Shown here piece after piece: positions 22,690 to 34,701 of a DNA stretch of 64,000 bases. The position numbers and the translations under genes are program-made. The stretch's first letter is position 1, and every line of letters starts with the position of its first letter. The stretch comes from Cerrena zonata (lineage: Eukaryota > Basidiomycota > Agaricomycetes > Polyporales > Cerrenaceae). The notes beneath the pieces are model-generated. The model worked only from the letters and a program-made list of their open reading frames with translations, was not told the origin of the DNA and made no database searches. Where the stretch lies: assembly GCA_038087015.1 (NCBI GenBank), contig JASBNA010000016.1, forward strand, positions 124,001 through 188,000. The letters run 5' to 3'.

Positions 22690-23178
22690 TCCGTAAACGT
22701 AACTCTAGCTTACACGCGAATCTCGTTCAAGATTCATACCAGACTACATGTACCTATATCTCTTATATCATTACATAAAATAACTTATGTTTAACGATGC
22801 TTATAACTTTCCGAAAGTTGAAACGCGGACATAGTGAGGCCTGATAAGGCAGGAAGATGAAAGCTCTTGCATAACAATGCCAAATAACCGTCACAGTCAT
22901 GGACAAGCCCAAGCATTCCATGCATTTGTTTCCTTCTTATGACTGTCATTTACTATGCCAACGACTCCTTTCCGTCGAATCGGCTGTTTAAATGGTATCG
23001 GTAGCCCATAATCTATTATCTTCACGATATTGCACTTGGATACCATGAACTTGGTCAGCGCCAAGAACGATTAGATAAGATTAAACGTCGCTTTGGCTGC
23101 TGAACGCCAATGAACGCCTCTCAAATTCCGCTTTCATCTTTCCTCCTCACTACCACACCTTGTCATACATACCACAGG
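22690..23178. other. intergenic, promoter of iPGM
   Basis: The 3' flank of the AA9 gene and the upstream region of the phosphoglycerate mutase gene. A C/T-rich tract precedes the ATG at about 23135-23165. Nothing else is supported. Confidence 0.4.
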
Positions 23179-25245
23179 ATGGTCGAAGTAAAGAACAAAG
23201 TTTGTCTCATGTACGTGCAACCCCTCTATGTATTACCCGCGACATAATACTGATCGTTTCCTTCCATACCTATTAGTGTTCACGATGGTTGGGGTATCGC
23301 ACCAGAGAAAGGCATGAAGGGAGATGCTATTGATGCAGGTGATACTACAAACATGGACACGATCTCCAAAGATCATAGTGCCCGAGCTTTGGCTGCCCAT
23401 GGTCTCGCTGTCGGATTGAGCGATGGACTAATGGGTAACTCTGAAGTTGGGTATGTCAGGCACAGTTTTCCCTAGTCGATTGACGTATGAACATCGTTCC
23501 ATAAATCTAGTCACTTGAACATTGGTGCTGGTCGTATCGTCTGGCAGGACATTGTCCGAATCGATGTGACCATCAAAAAACGGCAATTCCACAAAAATGA
23601 GGCGATCTTGGAAAGTTGCAAGCGCGCAAAAGATGGCAATGGTCGTCTTCATTTCCTTGGACTTGTAAGTTGTACAGTCAACTGCGATAGGTCCATATCG
23701 CTTAAAAGATATTACAGGTGTCTGATGGGGGCGTTCACTCGCATATAAGCCATCTCTTCGCTCTCTTGGAGACTGCTAAGGAGCAGGGCGTACCTCACGT
23801 TTATATTCATTTCTTCGGTGACGGCCGTGACACTGCACCTCGTTCAGCCGCGGGATACGCCAAAGAACTCATAGCGTTCCTTGAAAAAGAGAAGTATGGT
23901 CAACTCGCGACCGTTGTTGGAAGATACTACGCCATGGACCGTGATAAGCGATGGGAGCGAGTCAAGATTGCTGTGGATGGACTTGTCAGTGGTGAAGGTG
24001 AGGCGGCAGAGGACGTGGTCAAGGAAATCGAAGCGAGGTACGAGAAGGATGAGACTGACGAATTCCTGAAACCTATCATTGTTAATGGAGAGGAAGGTCG
24101 CATCAAGGGTACGTCTGAATGCTGTATTTGAATTGATACCGGAAAACCTAACTGGCAGCGCAGAGGACGATACTTTGTTCTTCTTCAACTATCGGTCCGA
24201 CCGTATGCGTGAAATTGCCTCTATTTTTGGGCTTCCTGACAAGCCTATCGACGTCGTGATTCCTAACAACCTTGTGGGTGGAACTGCCGGTTGTCGAACC
24301 ACCCATCACTGACTGAGTATTTGTAGCACATCACCACTATGTCTCGTTATAACTCCGAATTCCCCTTCCCAGTCGCTTTCCCTCCTCAGGCTATGACCAA
24401 CGTTCTCGCCGAATGGCTCGCCAAGAAAGGCGTCAAGCAATCACACATCGCTGAGACTGAGAAATACGCCCACGTCACTTTCTTCTTTAACGGTGGTGTC
24501 GAGAAGCAGTTTGAGGACGAGGAACGTCATATGATTCCTTCACCGAAGGTCGCCACTTACGACAAGCAACCGCCTATGAGTGTTCAAGGTGTTGCCGATA
24601 AGGTTGCAGAGGTAGTCAAGAAGGGAGACCATGACTTCGTTATGTGCAACTTCGCACCTCCAGATATGGTATGTTTTTTCTTCTCGATTTTATACTATAG
24701 CTGATTTGATCAACTAAACACAGGTTGGCCACACCGGTGTCTACGACGCTGCTGTTGAAGCGATCTCTGCGACTGACAAGGCAGGTTGGGACCGTCTATG
24801 AAGCATGCCAGGAAGCCGGCTATATTCTTCTCATCACTGCTGATCACGGTAATGCCGAACAGATGATCAACCCCCAAACAGGTGCTCCTCATACCGCACA
24901 CACGACTAACAAGGTTCCCTTCATCATGACCGGTGATCCGAACGTGTTCAAGTTCAAGGAGGATAAGCCCAAGGAAGACAAGACAGATAAAGATCAGTCT
25001 GCTAAAGCCGACGAAGTCGAAGAGGAAGAAGGTGCATTGTGTGATGTCGCTCCAACCATCCTTGCTCTTCTGGTATGTTTGAAATTTCCCTCGCTATGGC
25101 TTATTACTAAATATCCTGCCTTATTCTCTCTCACAGGGTTTGCCTCAGCCAGAGGGTATGTGTTGTTTTTATACTTCCCAGCATCATATACTTATATTTA
25201 TATATAGAAATGACGGGTCGCTCCCTACTCGACGTTGTTGCGTAA
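23179..25245 (+). CDS. gpmI: 2,3-bisphosphoglycerate-independent phosphoglycerate mutase, one-base frameshift
   Basis: The cytosolic glycolytic enzyme interconverting 3- and 2-phosphoglycerate with a phosphoserine intermediate and two Mn ions. Landmarks in order: 'VHDGWG' (metal Asp), 'LMGNSEVGHLNIGAGR' with the nucleophile Ser, 'VSDGGVHSHISHL', 'FGDGRDTAPRSA', 'FFFNYRSDRMREI', 'KYAHVTFFFNGG', 'NFAPPDMVGHTG' and 'LITADHGNAEQM'. About eight introns splice in frame. The C-terminus 'EEMTGRSLLDVVA' matches a full-length family member of roughly 520-540 residues. Near 24781-24786 the text 'aaggcaggttggg' holds one base too many: 'ISATDKA' and 'VGTVYEACQEAGY' are in different frames and no intron fits. 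In an enzyme central to glycolysis this looks more like a sequence error than real loss. Confidence 0.9.
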
Positions 25246-25787
25246 AGAGCAAATGATAACGATAATGTACACTACAAACTCGCAATTCCCCTATAGACTG
25301 AAACACAATTAGATATCACATTTGCTAAATACACTGTACGATATTCTCACCAATGATGATCAGCTTTAAATTGAGAACAACACAAACTATGCTGCTCGCC
25401 ACAAGTCATAACTTGAATACTGTCTGTAACAAACCCCGTTGCGCGAGGCTGGGAAAGATCCCTACCCACGGTCTCTGGTTGTCATACTCCCTCAAATTAT
25501 GCTCAACAGCGGCATTGCCGCGGCTGGACCTCGACCGATCGTCGAGCACTGTTGCTCAGCCTTGGCAATATAAATACGATTTTTGAAAGATCAGATGAAT
25601 TGACTCCAGAGATGTCGTTTCTCCCATGTCTGTTTTATTCAATGAGTTAGAATCCGTCGCAGAGAAACGTATGTTGACTCCAGAGAAATTCACTCACTAA
25701 TATTACTCTAATAGTCCCCTGAGTGGTAAAATCTAGGTCAATAGTTACATCGCGGAGAGACGACATATTACGAGGGCAGCAAAAATA
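25246..25787. other. intergenic, no gene seen
   Basis: 3' flank of the phosphoglycerate mutase gene up to the tRNA. No coding signal is visible. Confidence 0.4.
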
Positions 25788-25860
25788 TGCCAGGACCGTG
25801 GATTGAACACGGGACCTCCAGAACTTCAGTCTGTTGCTCTCCCAGCTGAGCTATCCCGGC
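25788..25860 (-). tRNA. tRNA-Phe (GAA), no intron
   Basis: The minus strand folds as a tRNA. The acceptor stem GCCGGGA pairs with TCCTGGC plus discriminator A, with one G-T pair. The D-arm is GCTCAGCTGGGAGAGC, the anticodon loop CTGAAGT holds GAA, and the T-arm GTGTTCAATCCAC carries the B box. A run of five T follows the 3' end (AAAAA at 25781-25785 on the plus strand) and should terminate Pol III. Outside the intron it is identical to the tRNA at 50819. Confidence 0.93.
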
Positions 25861-26141
25861 TATACACAGAAATAACTCCTATCCAGATTCTGGGCTGGGC
25901 ATATTATGTGAGCCAGGGACTCCCCAGTAAACATCCCGTCCTCTGGGTAAGCTCCTCAGATAATCATGCACATGAGCCATCTCGATAACGCACAGTAGTT
26001 GTAAGATATGAGTTTTGGAGTTAGCACGTTCTGTAATTATTGTTAGGCGCCCGTATTGGTTATGTAATCACATAGATGGAATCGAGGCGTTTGCTTCCTA
26101 GATCAGGAGTAATCTTAAATTTATGTGTTTCACTTTGAACT
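25861..26141. other. short intergenic region
   Basis: The space between the tRNA 5' flank and the NOPCHAP1-like gene. No feature is seen. Confidence 0.35.
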
Positions 26142-26998
26142 ATGATCATGAGCGACACCACTACCAAACTCGCGGCAGGCAAGAGCAAAATAGTAGAGCG
26201 ACTCGAAGTCGAGGATGATGACCGGAGACAGGCACGAATGCGTCAGTTTACGTCCTTTCCTCTTGTGGTACCAAGTTTTGAATATCGAATACTTTTGATA
26301 CAGACAGCGTTTTCGTGCAGTTAGACAGCAAGGTTTCCCATCAAGGACAAAGCACCTCAAACTCATTTGACTTCGGAGATCGGACAACATTCGCTGTGGA
26401 CCCGCCTTCCGAGCGTATGTTGTCGAACTGTCTCTACATTATAAGACACCGTTAACGAATTCTATCAGTTCTTTCTCGCGTCCAGGCATTTCTCCCCGAA
26501 TTAGCAGCCTCCAATGCCGAACTCTCTCGTAAGGCAAAGGAAAATCCCCATAGCATTGACATTGAGAATGTAGATGATGAGAATCGGTACATCGAAATGG
26601 TATGTCAACTCTTTACACATGTCTTAGCCCCTGAGAAACGACCTCCGGCTTCAGAATCTGGGTCTCGGCGTTTTCGAGAGTCGCAGCAAGACCCAGTCAA
26701 ACACTGCAGGTAACTCAATTCGCACAGGCCCTGGCATCGATGTAGAGATGAGCAACGGCAGCCGTACTTCACAATCATTCGGGTACACTGACTCGAACTC
26801 GGACTCTGATTCTGATATGTCGGAAGATGACAGTTCGGATTCAGAAACTTCTTCCGTCGACATAATTTCGAGCCTTTCCAGCTCCCTCTCCAGACCAATC
26901 CGACCCCTTCCCAGGAGGAGTACTAATCCTCGACCGGAAATCATCGTCCTGGATAGTAGAGATACGAGCTCTGCTTCCAGCTCAGAAGAGAGTCACTG
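26142..26998 (+). CDS. NOPCHAP1: NOPCHAP1-like nucleolar protein chaperone
   Basis: Four exons give a small acidic protein of about 220 residues. Its core, 'PPSERLLSRVQAFLPELA', then 'NPHSIDIENVDDENRYIEM' and 'NLGLGVFE', is the signature of the C12orf45/NOPCHAP1 family, which helps load NOP58 onto the R2TP chaperone for box C/D snoRNP assembly. The C-terminal half is a Ser/Asp/Glu tract ('SDSDSDMSEDDSSDSE') and a basic Pro stretch. Start is ATG 26142 or 26148. The first intron's acceptor is ttag just after gtgcag; using gtgcag itself gives a stop. Function is by family only; the match is to a short motif. Confidence 0.7.
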
Positions 26999-27487
26999 AT
27001 AGTCATTCCTGATTGTTCTCGATGTTATGTTTATAGTACTTGGCAATGCATCGATTTCTCTACTTTTTCTTTCCATACTCACGATGTGGATCTCGGACTT
27101 AACGTGTGACTATGTAGTTTGTACTCCAATTTGAAAAGTCTTGTACGTACTAGCGTGCACTAGCGACGTGGGCGTGTATATTTAGCATCCGCAAGTAAAT
27201 TGCTTTTCCTGGATGGCTCGGGTGCATCACTTCGCAGCTCGTTCTACCCGTCAGTGTCTAATATCATATCTGTTCGAGTTGTAAATCACCCCTAGCTGGC
27301 ATGACATCGACAATTTCATCTTCCAAGCAAGTGTCGATATGTAGGTCGGCTAATTTGAGGCGGATGATGTCACCTCCGCGCCGACACATGTGGGCAAGTA
27401 CACTTTTCATGCAACCCTCGCTCTTCCACGCTTTCGTATCCGTCCGCCCACCATCCCTCTTGAATCCTTACTACATGGTCTCCCCTG
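26999..27487. other. intergenic, promoter of the histidine kinase
   Basis: No gene supported. A short repeat 'actagcgtgcactagcgacg' is at about 27149-27168. Confidence 0.35.
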
Positions 27488-30400
27488 ATGGAAAGCTCTA
27501 CTCATCATGAAGAGCGACGGTTGATTCCACAATGGTCTCCGGAAGTGCGTCACTCGCCGCCCACGTCGGATTTGTATTGTTACTAATACACTTGGATACG
27601 CATCTTGAAATAGCTCATTGTGCTGTCGTACTGCATATCCTGGCTTGGGGCATATACAAGCACTCAGATTGTTATACATGCGAAGTATACACGCAGGCCT
27701 GCGATCAAATGGCTCTGGATCCTCCTTGCTAGTCTCGCATTCGGTTTTAGTGCAATATGGGCGATGCATTTTGGTGAGTGGAAATGTGATTAAACGGTTC
27801 GGTGGTGTTACTGACTTATTGAATTGTCGCATATCTAGTGGGCATGTTAGCCTGCGGCTTGGATGTCAAGGTCGATTTCGACATACCACTTACGATCTTC
27901 TCAGCGTTAGTTGCGGTCGCCTTCACGTTTGCAGCACTTTCGAGTGCTTACGTATCCGAATCCATAGAGAACTCTATACCGATGCTGGCCATGGCTCGGT
28001 GGGGAGAGTTCCTGAAGTCCAAGATGCACTCGATGTTTATTGCGAAACACAACCAGGACATAGAAGCCGCTGGCTATGTACCTATCAGTGGTGTCTCCGA
28101 TGATGGTGGTGACGTGCAACCAGCTGAAAGTGCGCACGATGGAAATGACGAAGACCGTGATGGTGATGTAGAGAACATGTCATTCTTCGATGAAGATTCC
28201 CGAGGACGCCCCGCTACTGCTTCCTTTTCCGCTGAGGCTTCTAGTCATAGTGGAGTAGGCACACCTGTCCAAACATCGTCCGGCGGGGACTCACGACAAG
28301 GAGGCGACGCACATAATTTGCAAACTGCTATCGACTTACCATCTGCATCGGGTAGCGCGGTCCCACCCGCACAAATGTCTCAACCCATTCACGGTCAATC
28401 ACAACATAATACGTCTAATACTTCATCCGATTCTCTCAGCACAGACGATTCCAGCTCCCAAGATACTCTCACTCGCATCCGATCCAATTCAACTAATTCA
28501 CACTCGCTGTCTCTCTCTAGCACTACGGTGTCAAGTAACTCCTGGAATGAGCCTCTTCATGCTGGACTTAGCCGAGAAACAAGATTACGGATCAAAGCTC
28601 ATGCGAGAGATCGTCCTGTGCCCAATTTTGGCTGGAGATATTGGCTAAAGGCCCACTACAACACGATCACCGTCTTGGTTGTCATTAGAGCAGCAATATG
28701 GGCTTTTGCTACGGTTTTCATGCATTACTCAGGTAGGATCTGGAACGCATATTCAGTGTATATCTTATATTTTATTTGTAGGCATGTGGGCTATGATGAT
28801 CCCCGAAGGCCGTATTTCTTGGAATTTAGGCCTTGTCATCATCTCATACCTAGTCGCCTTCGCGGTCTGCTTCGTTGCATGTGTGGCAATGGTTCATATG
28901 GAAGTTCATTTCGGCCGTCAAGTCGCCTTTAGTACGATCGCCGCTGCTGGTTGTTGTTCCATGCACTACATTGGCATGGCAGCAGCGACGTTTTACTCAC
29001 GAGCTCCACCTAGCCCGAATCCAGGGTACCCCACCTACTTACCATTTGCGATCGTTGGGATTGCTCTCTTCGTTTGCGTAGTTTCAAATGTGGTATTGGC
29101 ACATTCGGCCATCACCTCTAGGAACAGGATGGCAGAAATGATCTTGACTAAACGGCGACTGTGGAGGATAATGGCGGAGAAGGAGGCTGCCGAACAGGCG
29201 AATGAACTCAAGCAACAATTCATTAGTGTTGCAAGCCACGAGGTGCGCCAGTCATTCTCTACTCTAAACATTACGCTTATCAGTCTCTCGCAGATTCGAA
29301 CACCACTTCATGCTGTCAATGGTTATTGTGAATTACTGGCACTCACGAATCTCTCCGAGGAACAAGCTCTATACATGACAAGTATTCAACAAGCTTGCCA
29401 TGCCATCAATGTTATCGCAGGCAACGTACTTGGTAAGTATCCCCTTTGCTTAACCTGAACTTAATTGATTTCAAAACAATAGACTTCAGCAAAGTATGCA
29501 ATATTTCTGTTACGTCAAGCAGCCATCCCTCTGATGCGGGCTCTCCACAGTTGAATCGCGAGAATGTAGAACTTTCTGCTCGTCCTGTTCCGGTGGATCT
29601 ACGCAAGATGGTCGAGAACCTGGCACGAATAACGGAGACAAGAGGAAGCTCGCCTGATCAACCCAGTGTAGATGTCATCGTTTCGGTCACAGATGATGTA
29701 CCGTCCTCGGTTTATCTTGACGAAACTTACACATTCCGAGTGAGTCCTATTCAACCGTCTCAATTAATTCCACCTAATAATACCGTCCCAGATTTTGATG
29801 AACGTGAGTCATACTTTCCTCGACACAAGTCAATATTCTTAAAATGAAGCCTAGCTGTTATCCAACGCCCAAAAATTCTGTGATGCTGGCTACATCGCTA
29901 TCTCAGTTTCTATGGGGAGTTCTAATCAAGTGATCATCAAAGTCAGTGACTCTGGTTGCGGCATCCCAAAATCGTTTCGCAGCGCGCTCTTCCAACCGTT
30001 CAGACAAGCAGACACTTCGCTTACCAGGCCTCGACAAGGTACAGGGCTAGGACTAAGCATCGTAAAACATCTATTGCAGCGGATGAATGGTACAGTGGAC
30101 GTAGAATCTACCGAGGGCGAGGGTACAACGTTCACCGTCAAACTACCCACTACGAATCCTACTCCTCCGCATTCCCCTTCGACCACCAACCGTAGGCTAA
30201 TTTCCATGAAGAGAGTCAGGATCATTTACAGTCACGACCAGACTGCAAGATTCTATGTCGATCTTTTTAACACTCTTGGCGGGTTCACAGCGACACTCAG
30301 CGATACGAGCTTACCGTTTTCAGAGCTGACAAGAGATACCGATTTTATTTGGGCTGACGCAAGCTCAGTAGGCTCTTCTCCCTCGCTCCTCAGGTTGATT

Positions 30401-31277
30401 GCTTCAGATGATTGGCGTTCGTTACCCGCTTTATTCGTCGTACACTCTAATGCGGCTGAACTTGCGCCTTTGGAAGTCCCCCTTTCTTCTGCTCACGGTG
30501 TCATCCTTGTTAAACGGCCCGTTGTTTTTCATTCTATGCTGAACCTTTTTGAAGACCCGACATCGTATCTCGGAAAGCACATAAAAGCGGCCCAGCCCAA
30601 GGTTCGATTTGCACTACCTGAGGAGAGTAGCTCGAAGGGAGGGGAAACAGATAAAGAAAAGGCGATTCCATTGGACCCAATACCTGCTTCACCAACCATA
30701 GGGTCAGTATGCAGAGGAAGAGTACTATTAGTCGAGGATAATATGGTATGAGCACCTCTTACGTTTTCCTTATTAGTGAATTTACGAGTTTCTCGCAGGT
30801 TAGCCAAGGTCTCGGATGTCGGTTTCTGGAGAGATTTGGCTATCAAGTCGTCACTGCGAAGGATGGCCAAGAAGCCGTGGATAAATCGAAAGAAGGACCA
30901 TACGTGTGCTGCCTGATGGACTGTCAGGTCGGTTAAACATATTCTAGCATTTAAATCGCTATAACCCAGATCGTCATTCGTCGTTCTTAGATGCCTATCT
31001 TAGATGGTTTTGCTGCCACTAGGAAAATAAGAGAACTGGAAACTGATGGCACGATCCAAGGTAGATTACCCATTATCGCTCTGACAGCAAACGTCAGTCG
31101 GGAAAATGAGGAGAAGTGCAGAACGGCGGGCATGGACTCGTTCCTTGCGAAACCTCTCAAACTCCAAGGTATATTTCAGCTTATGTTAAAGCCCCTCCGG
31201 CCTCGTATGTATATACTAACATTCCGATCCATCTAGATCTCAAAACCGTTGTCGAACAATTTACCCTCCAGTCATGA
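27488..31277 (+). CDS. MHYT-domain hybrid histidine kinase
   Basis: A membrane two-component sensor with its own receiver domain. Start is ATG 27488 ('MESSTHHEERRLIPQW'). The N-terminal sensor has repeated membrane helices with three MHYT-type motifs: 'AMHFVGML' (split by an intron at about 27774), 'MHYSGMWAM' and 'MHYIGMAA'. A Ser-rich, low-complexity loop of about 200 residues sits between the first and second (28090-28560). The H-box is 'FISVASHEIRTPLHAV', with the phospho-accepting His just before a splice junction. The N-box 'ILMNLLSNAQKF' includes a 12-base micro-exon; then come G1 'DSGCGIP' and G2 'GTGLGLSIV'. The receiver has 'LLVEDNM', 'LMDCQMPILDGF' (phospho-Asp) and 'ALTANV'...'AKPLK'. 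The protein is about 1,000 residues. MHYT domains are thought to bind a metal and sense diatomic gases; the signal here is unknown. Confidence 0.88.
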
Positions 31278-31615
31278 TTGAATACCCTCACATGCTCTCC
31301 CTTTATCATCGTCATTACTGTCATCACTATTGTTGTCCTGTTGCATCTGTTTTGTTTTTTCGGATTGGATTATTGGTTGTCTTGCTTATCTCGTTCTAGT
31401 TTGTGTCGCATTGCTTTCCACTTGACTTTGATCTATCCATATTTACGTTCCATCTTCTCATTCATTCATCGCACATATATTATCATTCTTTTTTTCGGAT
31501 TTGGTCGGGAACATGATGTTGGACCGTTACCTAGAATGTATGTATTCTTTATGTGTAGATCAGCCTGATGGGTCACTAGCCTATCGTTAGAATTCCATAG
31601 ACAATGAAATGTTGT
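31278..31615. other. convergent 3' flanks
   Basis: T-rich 3' region of the histidine kinase gene facing the end of the peroxiredoxin-like gene. No other feature. Confidence 0.4.
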
Positions 31616-32685
31616 TTATGGAAATTCGACGCCCGCTTCTCTCATCAGCTCGTTGATCTCGACGTCTATCATGATTGTCAGGAGAAGAGGCAATGATTTC
31701 TAGGATTTCAAGTTGAGACTTACGATCCTCCGTATGTTTCATTCTAGACGCGAACGAGCAGCGATTGCCTATAAGCCCACTCAGCAAGATATTCAATATG
31801 GATGAAGTTATGGCCTAGTATTCACCTGGCCCTAGAATAAAATCTCCGCCGAGTTGAGAGAAATTCCCTTGTTTACCGAAGTCTTGAGGACGTTTCAAGG
31901 GCCCTCGCTGAGGAAAAAGAATGCCGGTACCATAGGTTTATGGTGTCTACAGATGTACCGTGCAACTCACCCATATGCTTATCAGTACTCGAGAAAGGTA
32001 CGGCTTAGGTGAAATATATTCCCTCTGCTGTTCGCCAGCAGGAGTCCTGTCCAAGGACTCGACGAGGCCGAATAATCTATGGAGCTCCCTAGTGGGCTCG
32101 CCAAATATCTTCCCACTGTATCCTGCGGTTTCTAAGAAATATACGCAACATGAAAGGAGTCAGATCAAAGATATACTACTAATCAACACTCCTCTAGTAA
32201 CTTGGTTACGGTGACCCTGTTGACTCGAACTTACCACAATAGGCCTTGATAGGTTCAAATGAGCCACATCCTATAACTACAAGGTCTTTCTGAGCTTTCT
32301 CGAGTGATTCAGGACGTATCTTAGCCAATTGCCTGACGTAGTCCTATGCATCACCAACAATAATAATAAGTCTGACAATTTGGACGCCGATTGAACCAAG
32401 GCTTACCTGACAGGTCTAGTGATATAAATCATCATTAGCTAATAAAGAAAGCAGAGGCGTGTACGGTAGACTTACTCCGCACCAGAAGTGACCTAAATAT
32501 TGATCAGTCATGATGTTCAAAGATTAAACTAGTAGTACTCAACGTATAAACACTACAACGGTCTCCCGCGCGCTATAGAGGTCTCCGAATTTGACAGTGT
32601 TACCATCCGCACTGTATACAGGGATGACACTGGCTTTCAATAATATATCCTCTGTTATAGATGTGGAGGAACTTGTATCAGACAT
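31616..32685 (-). CDS. PRXL2/AhpC-TSA-like thioredoxin-fold protein
   Basis: About 215 residues over eight exons from ATG 32685 ('MSDTSSSTSITED'). It starts with 'IPVYSADGNTVKFGDLYSAR' and 'ETVVVFI'. The redox motif 'RHFWCGTCQDYVRQLAKI' has CxxC in the place used by PRXL2 (FAM213)-type peroxiredoxin-like proteins. 'LVVIGCGSFEPIKAYCETAG', 'FGEPTRELHRLFGL', 'RGPLKRPQDFGKQGNFSQLG', 'GDFILGPGNRCSFASRMKHT' and a C-terminus 'HVEINELMREAGVEFP' complete the family pattern. The redox motif is cut by two introns into exons of 17 bases (around HFWCG) and 9 bases (TCQ). No lesion is visible. The likely role is a cytosolic thiol reductase or antioxidant; the substrate is unknown. Confidence 0.82.
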
Positions 32686-33401
32686 GTCGGATGAGTGTCG
32701 TGACGAGGCCACTGACAAAGGTGCCACGCACTGGCAGCCTGTGAACTGGTACTTTTGTTTGCTCGTGTTGGACTCCTTCTCTTCTAGTAAACTCCTTCCA
32801 AATATGTAGTATAGGTTTGACTTCAACTTGCCATATCACTTGCCGAAGCATCGATAAGTTACTAAATGTACTCAGGCTTACTCTGATATTGAGCTCAGAA
32901 CTTCCGTTGACGCAATCGGCCATGTTATCCTATCCTATCCTGTATCAGCCCGAAGGGCTAACGGTGGCTGGCAGTCGGTTACATATACCTCTGTAAGTAC
33001 CTTCATTCCAGTGGTCTGCCAGACCCTACTAATACTTGCTTTCACTATTGCGTCGTGGTCTTGTGGTCAACGGTAGATCCATGTAATACAGCGGCTGACG
33101 TGTTGTCAATAATAAACGTCATTATTTGTGGACCCACTAGAGTTTTGATTATACCCCTTCTAACTGAGTGAACCGTAGAAAATGACATTGTTTATACTTT
33201 TTATATGCCGATTGCCAGAGTTTACAGTTGAAATATATCTGGACCCGGAATGCTACAGGGAGTCATTGAAGTGCGACAAAAAAGAGGAACAGGTCCAAAC
33301 TAGAGGATATACACAGGCATCGACCCAAACCTGAAGATGATCGAATTAAATTTCAAGATCTGTGAGCATATGAAGGGCTAAACAATGACATACTATATCG
33401 T
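32686..33401. other. intergenic, no gene seen
   Basis: A small tandem 'tatcctatcctatcctgtatc' sits at about 32927-32945. A tRNA-like phrase near 33050 does not fold. Nothing else is supported. Confidence 0.35.
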
Positions 33402-34701
33402 TCACGGGCAAATGATTTGAACCCCCTGCGCTCTAAGTTTGGGAAACTGGTCAATCTGCCCCTTCATAAGAACGTGCAGGTTACGCATTGCCCGAAATCG
33501 CTCGCTTGTGAGCAAGTGATCTAGTGACTTTACTTCTTCACCAAAGTCGTCTGGTTGCAGGATGCTAATCTGCGTAAGTTTGTTTCCAACTGAGACGGTT
33601 TCGAGTAAATGGAGTGCATATTCAACAGTATTGCCAGGCTTTGTATAGCATTCAACTTTCAACGACTGCAAGTTAGTGAGTGGTGACAACGAAACTGTGG
33701 ACCATAAACATTAGGGCTACATTACAGTCACGCCTAGAGTTTACTTACTCGAGCTCTGTGGAAAGGAGTGAGGCGTAGCAGCGAGCATTTTCCAATGAAG
33801 CTGTTCAAGCGAGTTTCCGCACTGAGCGAATAGCTCTCCAACGTCCTGCAGGAGTGAATTGTAATGTCTGGAGTCAGATACAGGTGTCCACACCAGCTCT
33901 AGGACCCTTAAGTTGGTAACAAAGGGGCGAGCTGTAATGAAGCAGTCGAATAGCGGGGATATGTGTGGTTTAAGCCAGATCTGCAAATGTCGCAGGGAAG
34001 ACTTTGATCGATTGCATCGTAAAGATGAACCTCGCAACCCCGAAGGAGGCAGTATGCAGCCAATGTTTAGGGTGGAAAGGGCGGGGAATGAGGTAACAAA
34101 CCGGCTCAGTTGGGCCGCATTCTGAGTTTTACAGTGTTGAAGTTTCAGATATTCGACGAAAATTAAGGATGATGCAGTTTGAACCAGGGTCGTGTGTTCT
34201 TTTTCTAAATCAAGTTCATCGATGCGGAGCGCTCTGAGCCAAGGCATATACGGCGCGACGGTGAAAAAATGGGTGATTGGCGGTTCACGTCCTCTAAAGA
34301 AATAGAGGTAGCTAGAATCAACTCTTCCCGTAAAAGAGAATGACAGACACACTTCAACAAGAATTGTTTCTTTGGTTTGTAAAAATCAGAGAGAGAGGGA
34401 CGATGCGAGAGAGTAGCGTTCTTGCAGTACATATCAGGAGTTTTGAGATAGAATTGGGCGCGAGGGTACCATGCACGACAGACTTGGGCGCATGTAGCAA
34501 GGGCTTTTAGTGCGATACGATCATGCTCTTCAGCAGCGATTGAGTCTATGATTTCTTCACAGAGCTCTACGGGAAAACGGGCATATGTATGTCCCCAGGG
34601 CGATCTATCAATTTCATACCAAAAAAAGAGTTTCACTCGATGCAAGCAATAAGCAAAATAAATCCAACCAAATGAACATACCGATCGGGCTTGGATTTCA
34701 T
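33402..34701 (-). CDS. F-box-like protein of an agaricomycete paralog family
   Basis: Four exons from a short first exon 'MKSKPDR' (ATG 34701) give about 380 residues. An F-box-like motif, 'RFPVELCEEIIDSIAAEEHD' then 'ALKALATCAQVCRAWYP', is followed by 'PITHFFTVAPYMPWLRALRI', 'SFPALSTLNIG' and 'LRVLELVWTP', a leucine-rich pattern typical of the large F-box-like families in agaric genomes. A 41-base intron at about 34331-34371 and another at about 33670-33724 restore the frame. The role would be substrate choice for an SCF ubiquitin ligase, but such copies are often untested and fast-evolving. A pseudogene cannot be excluded, since the segment after the F-box is shorter than I would expect. 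Confidence 0.65.

Noticed and set aside
33050..33110. tRNA-like phrase 'gtcgtggtcttgtggtcaacggtag'
   Set aside because: No acceptor stem or T-arm can be paired around it.
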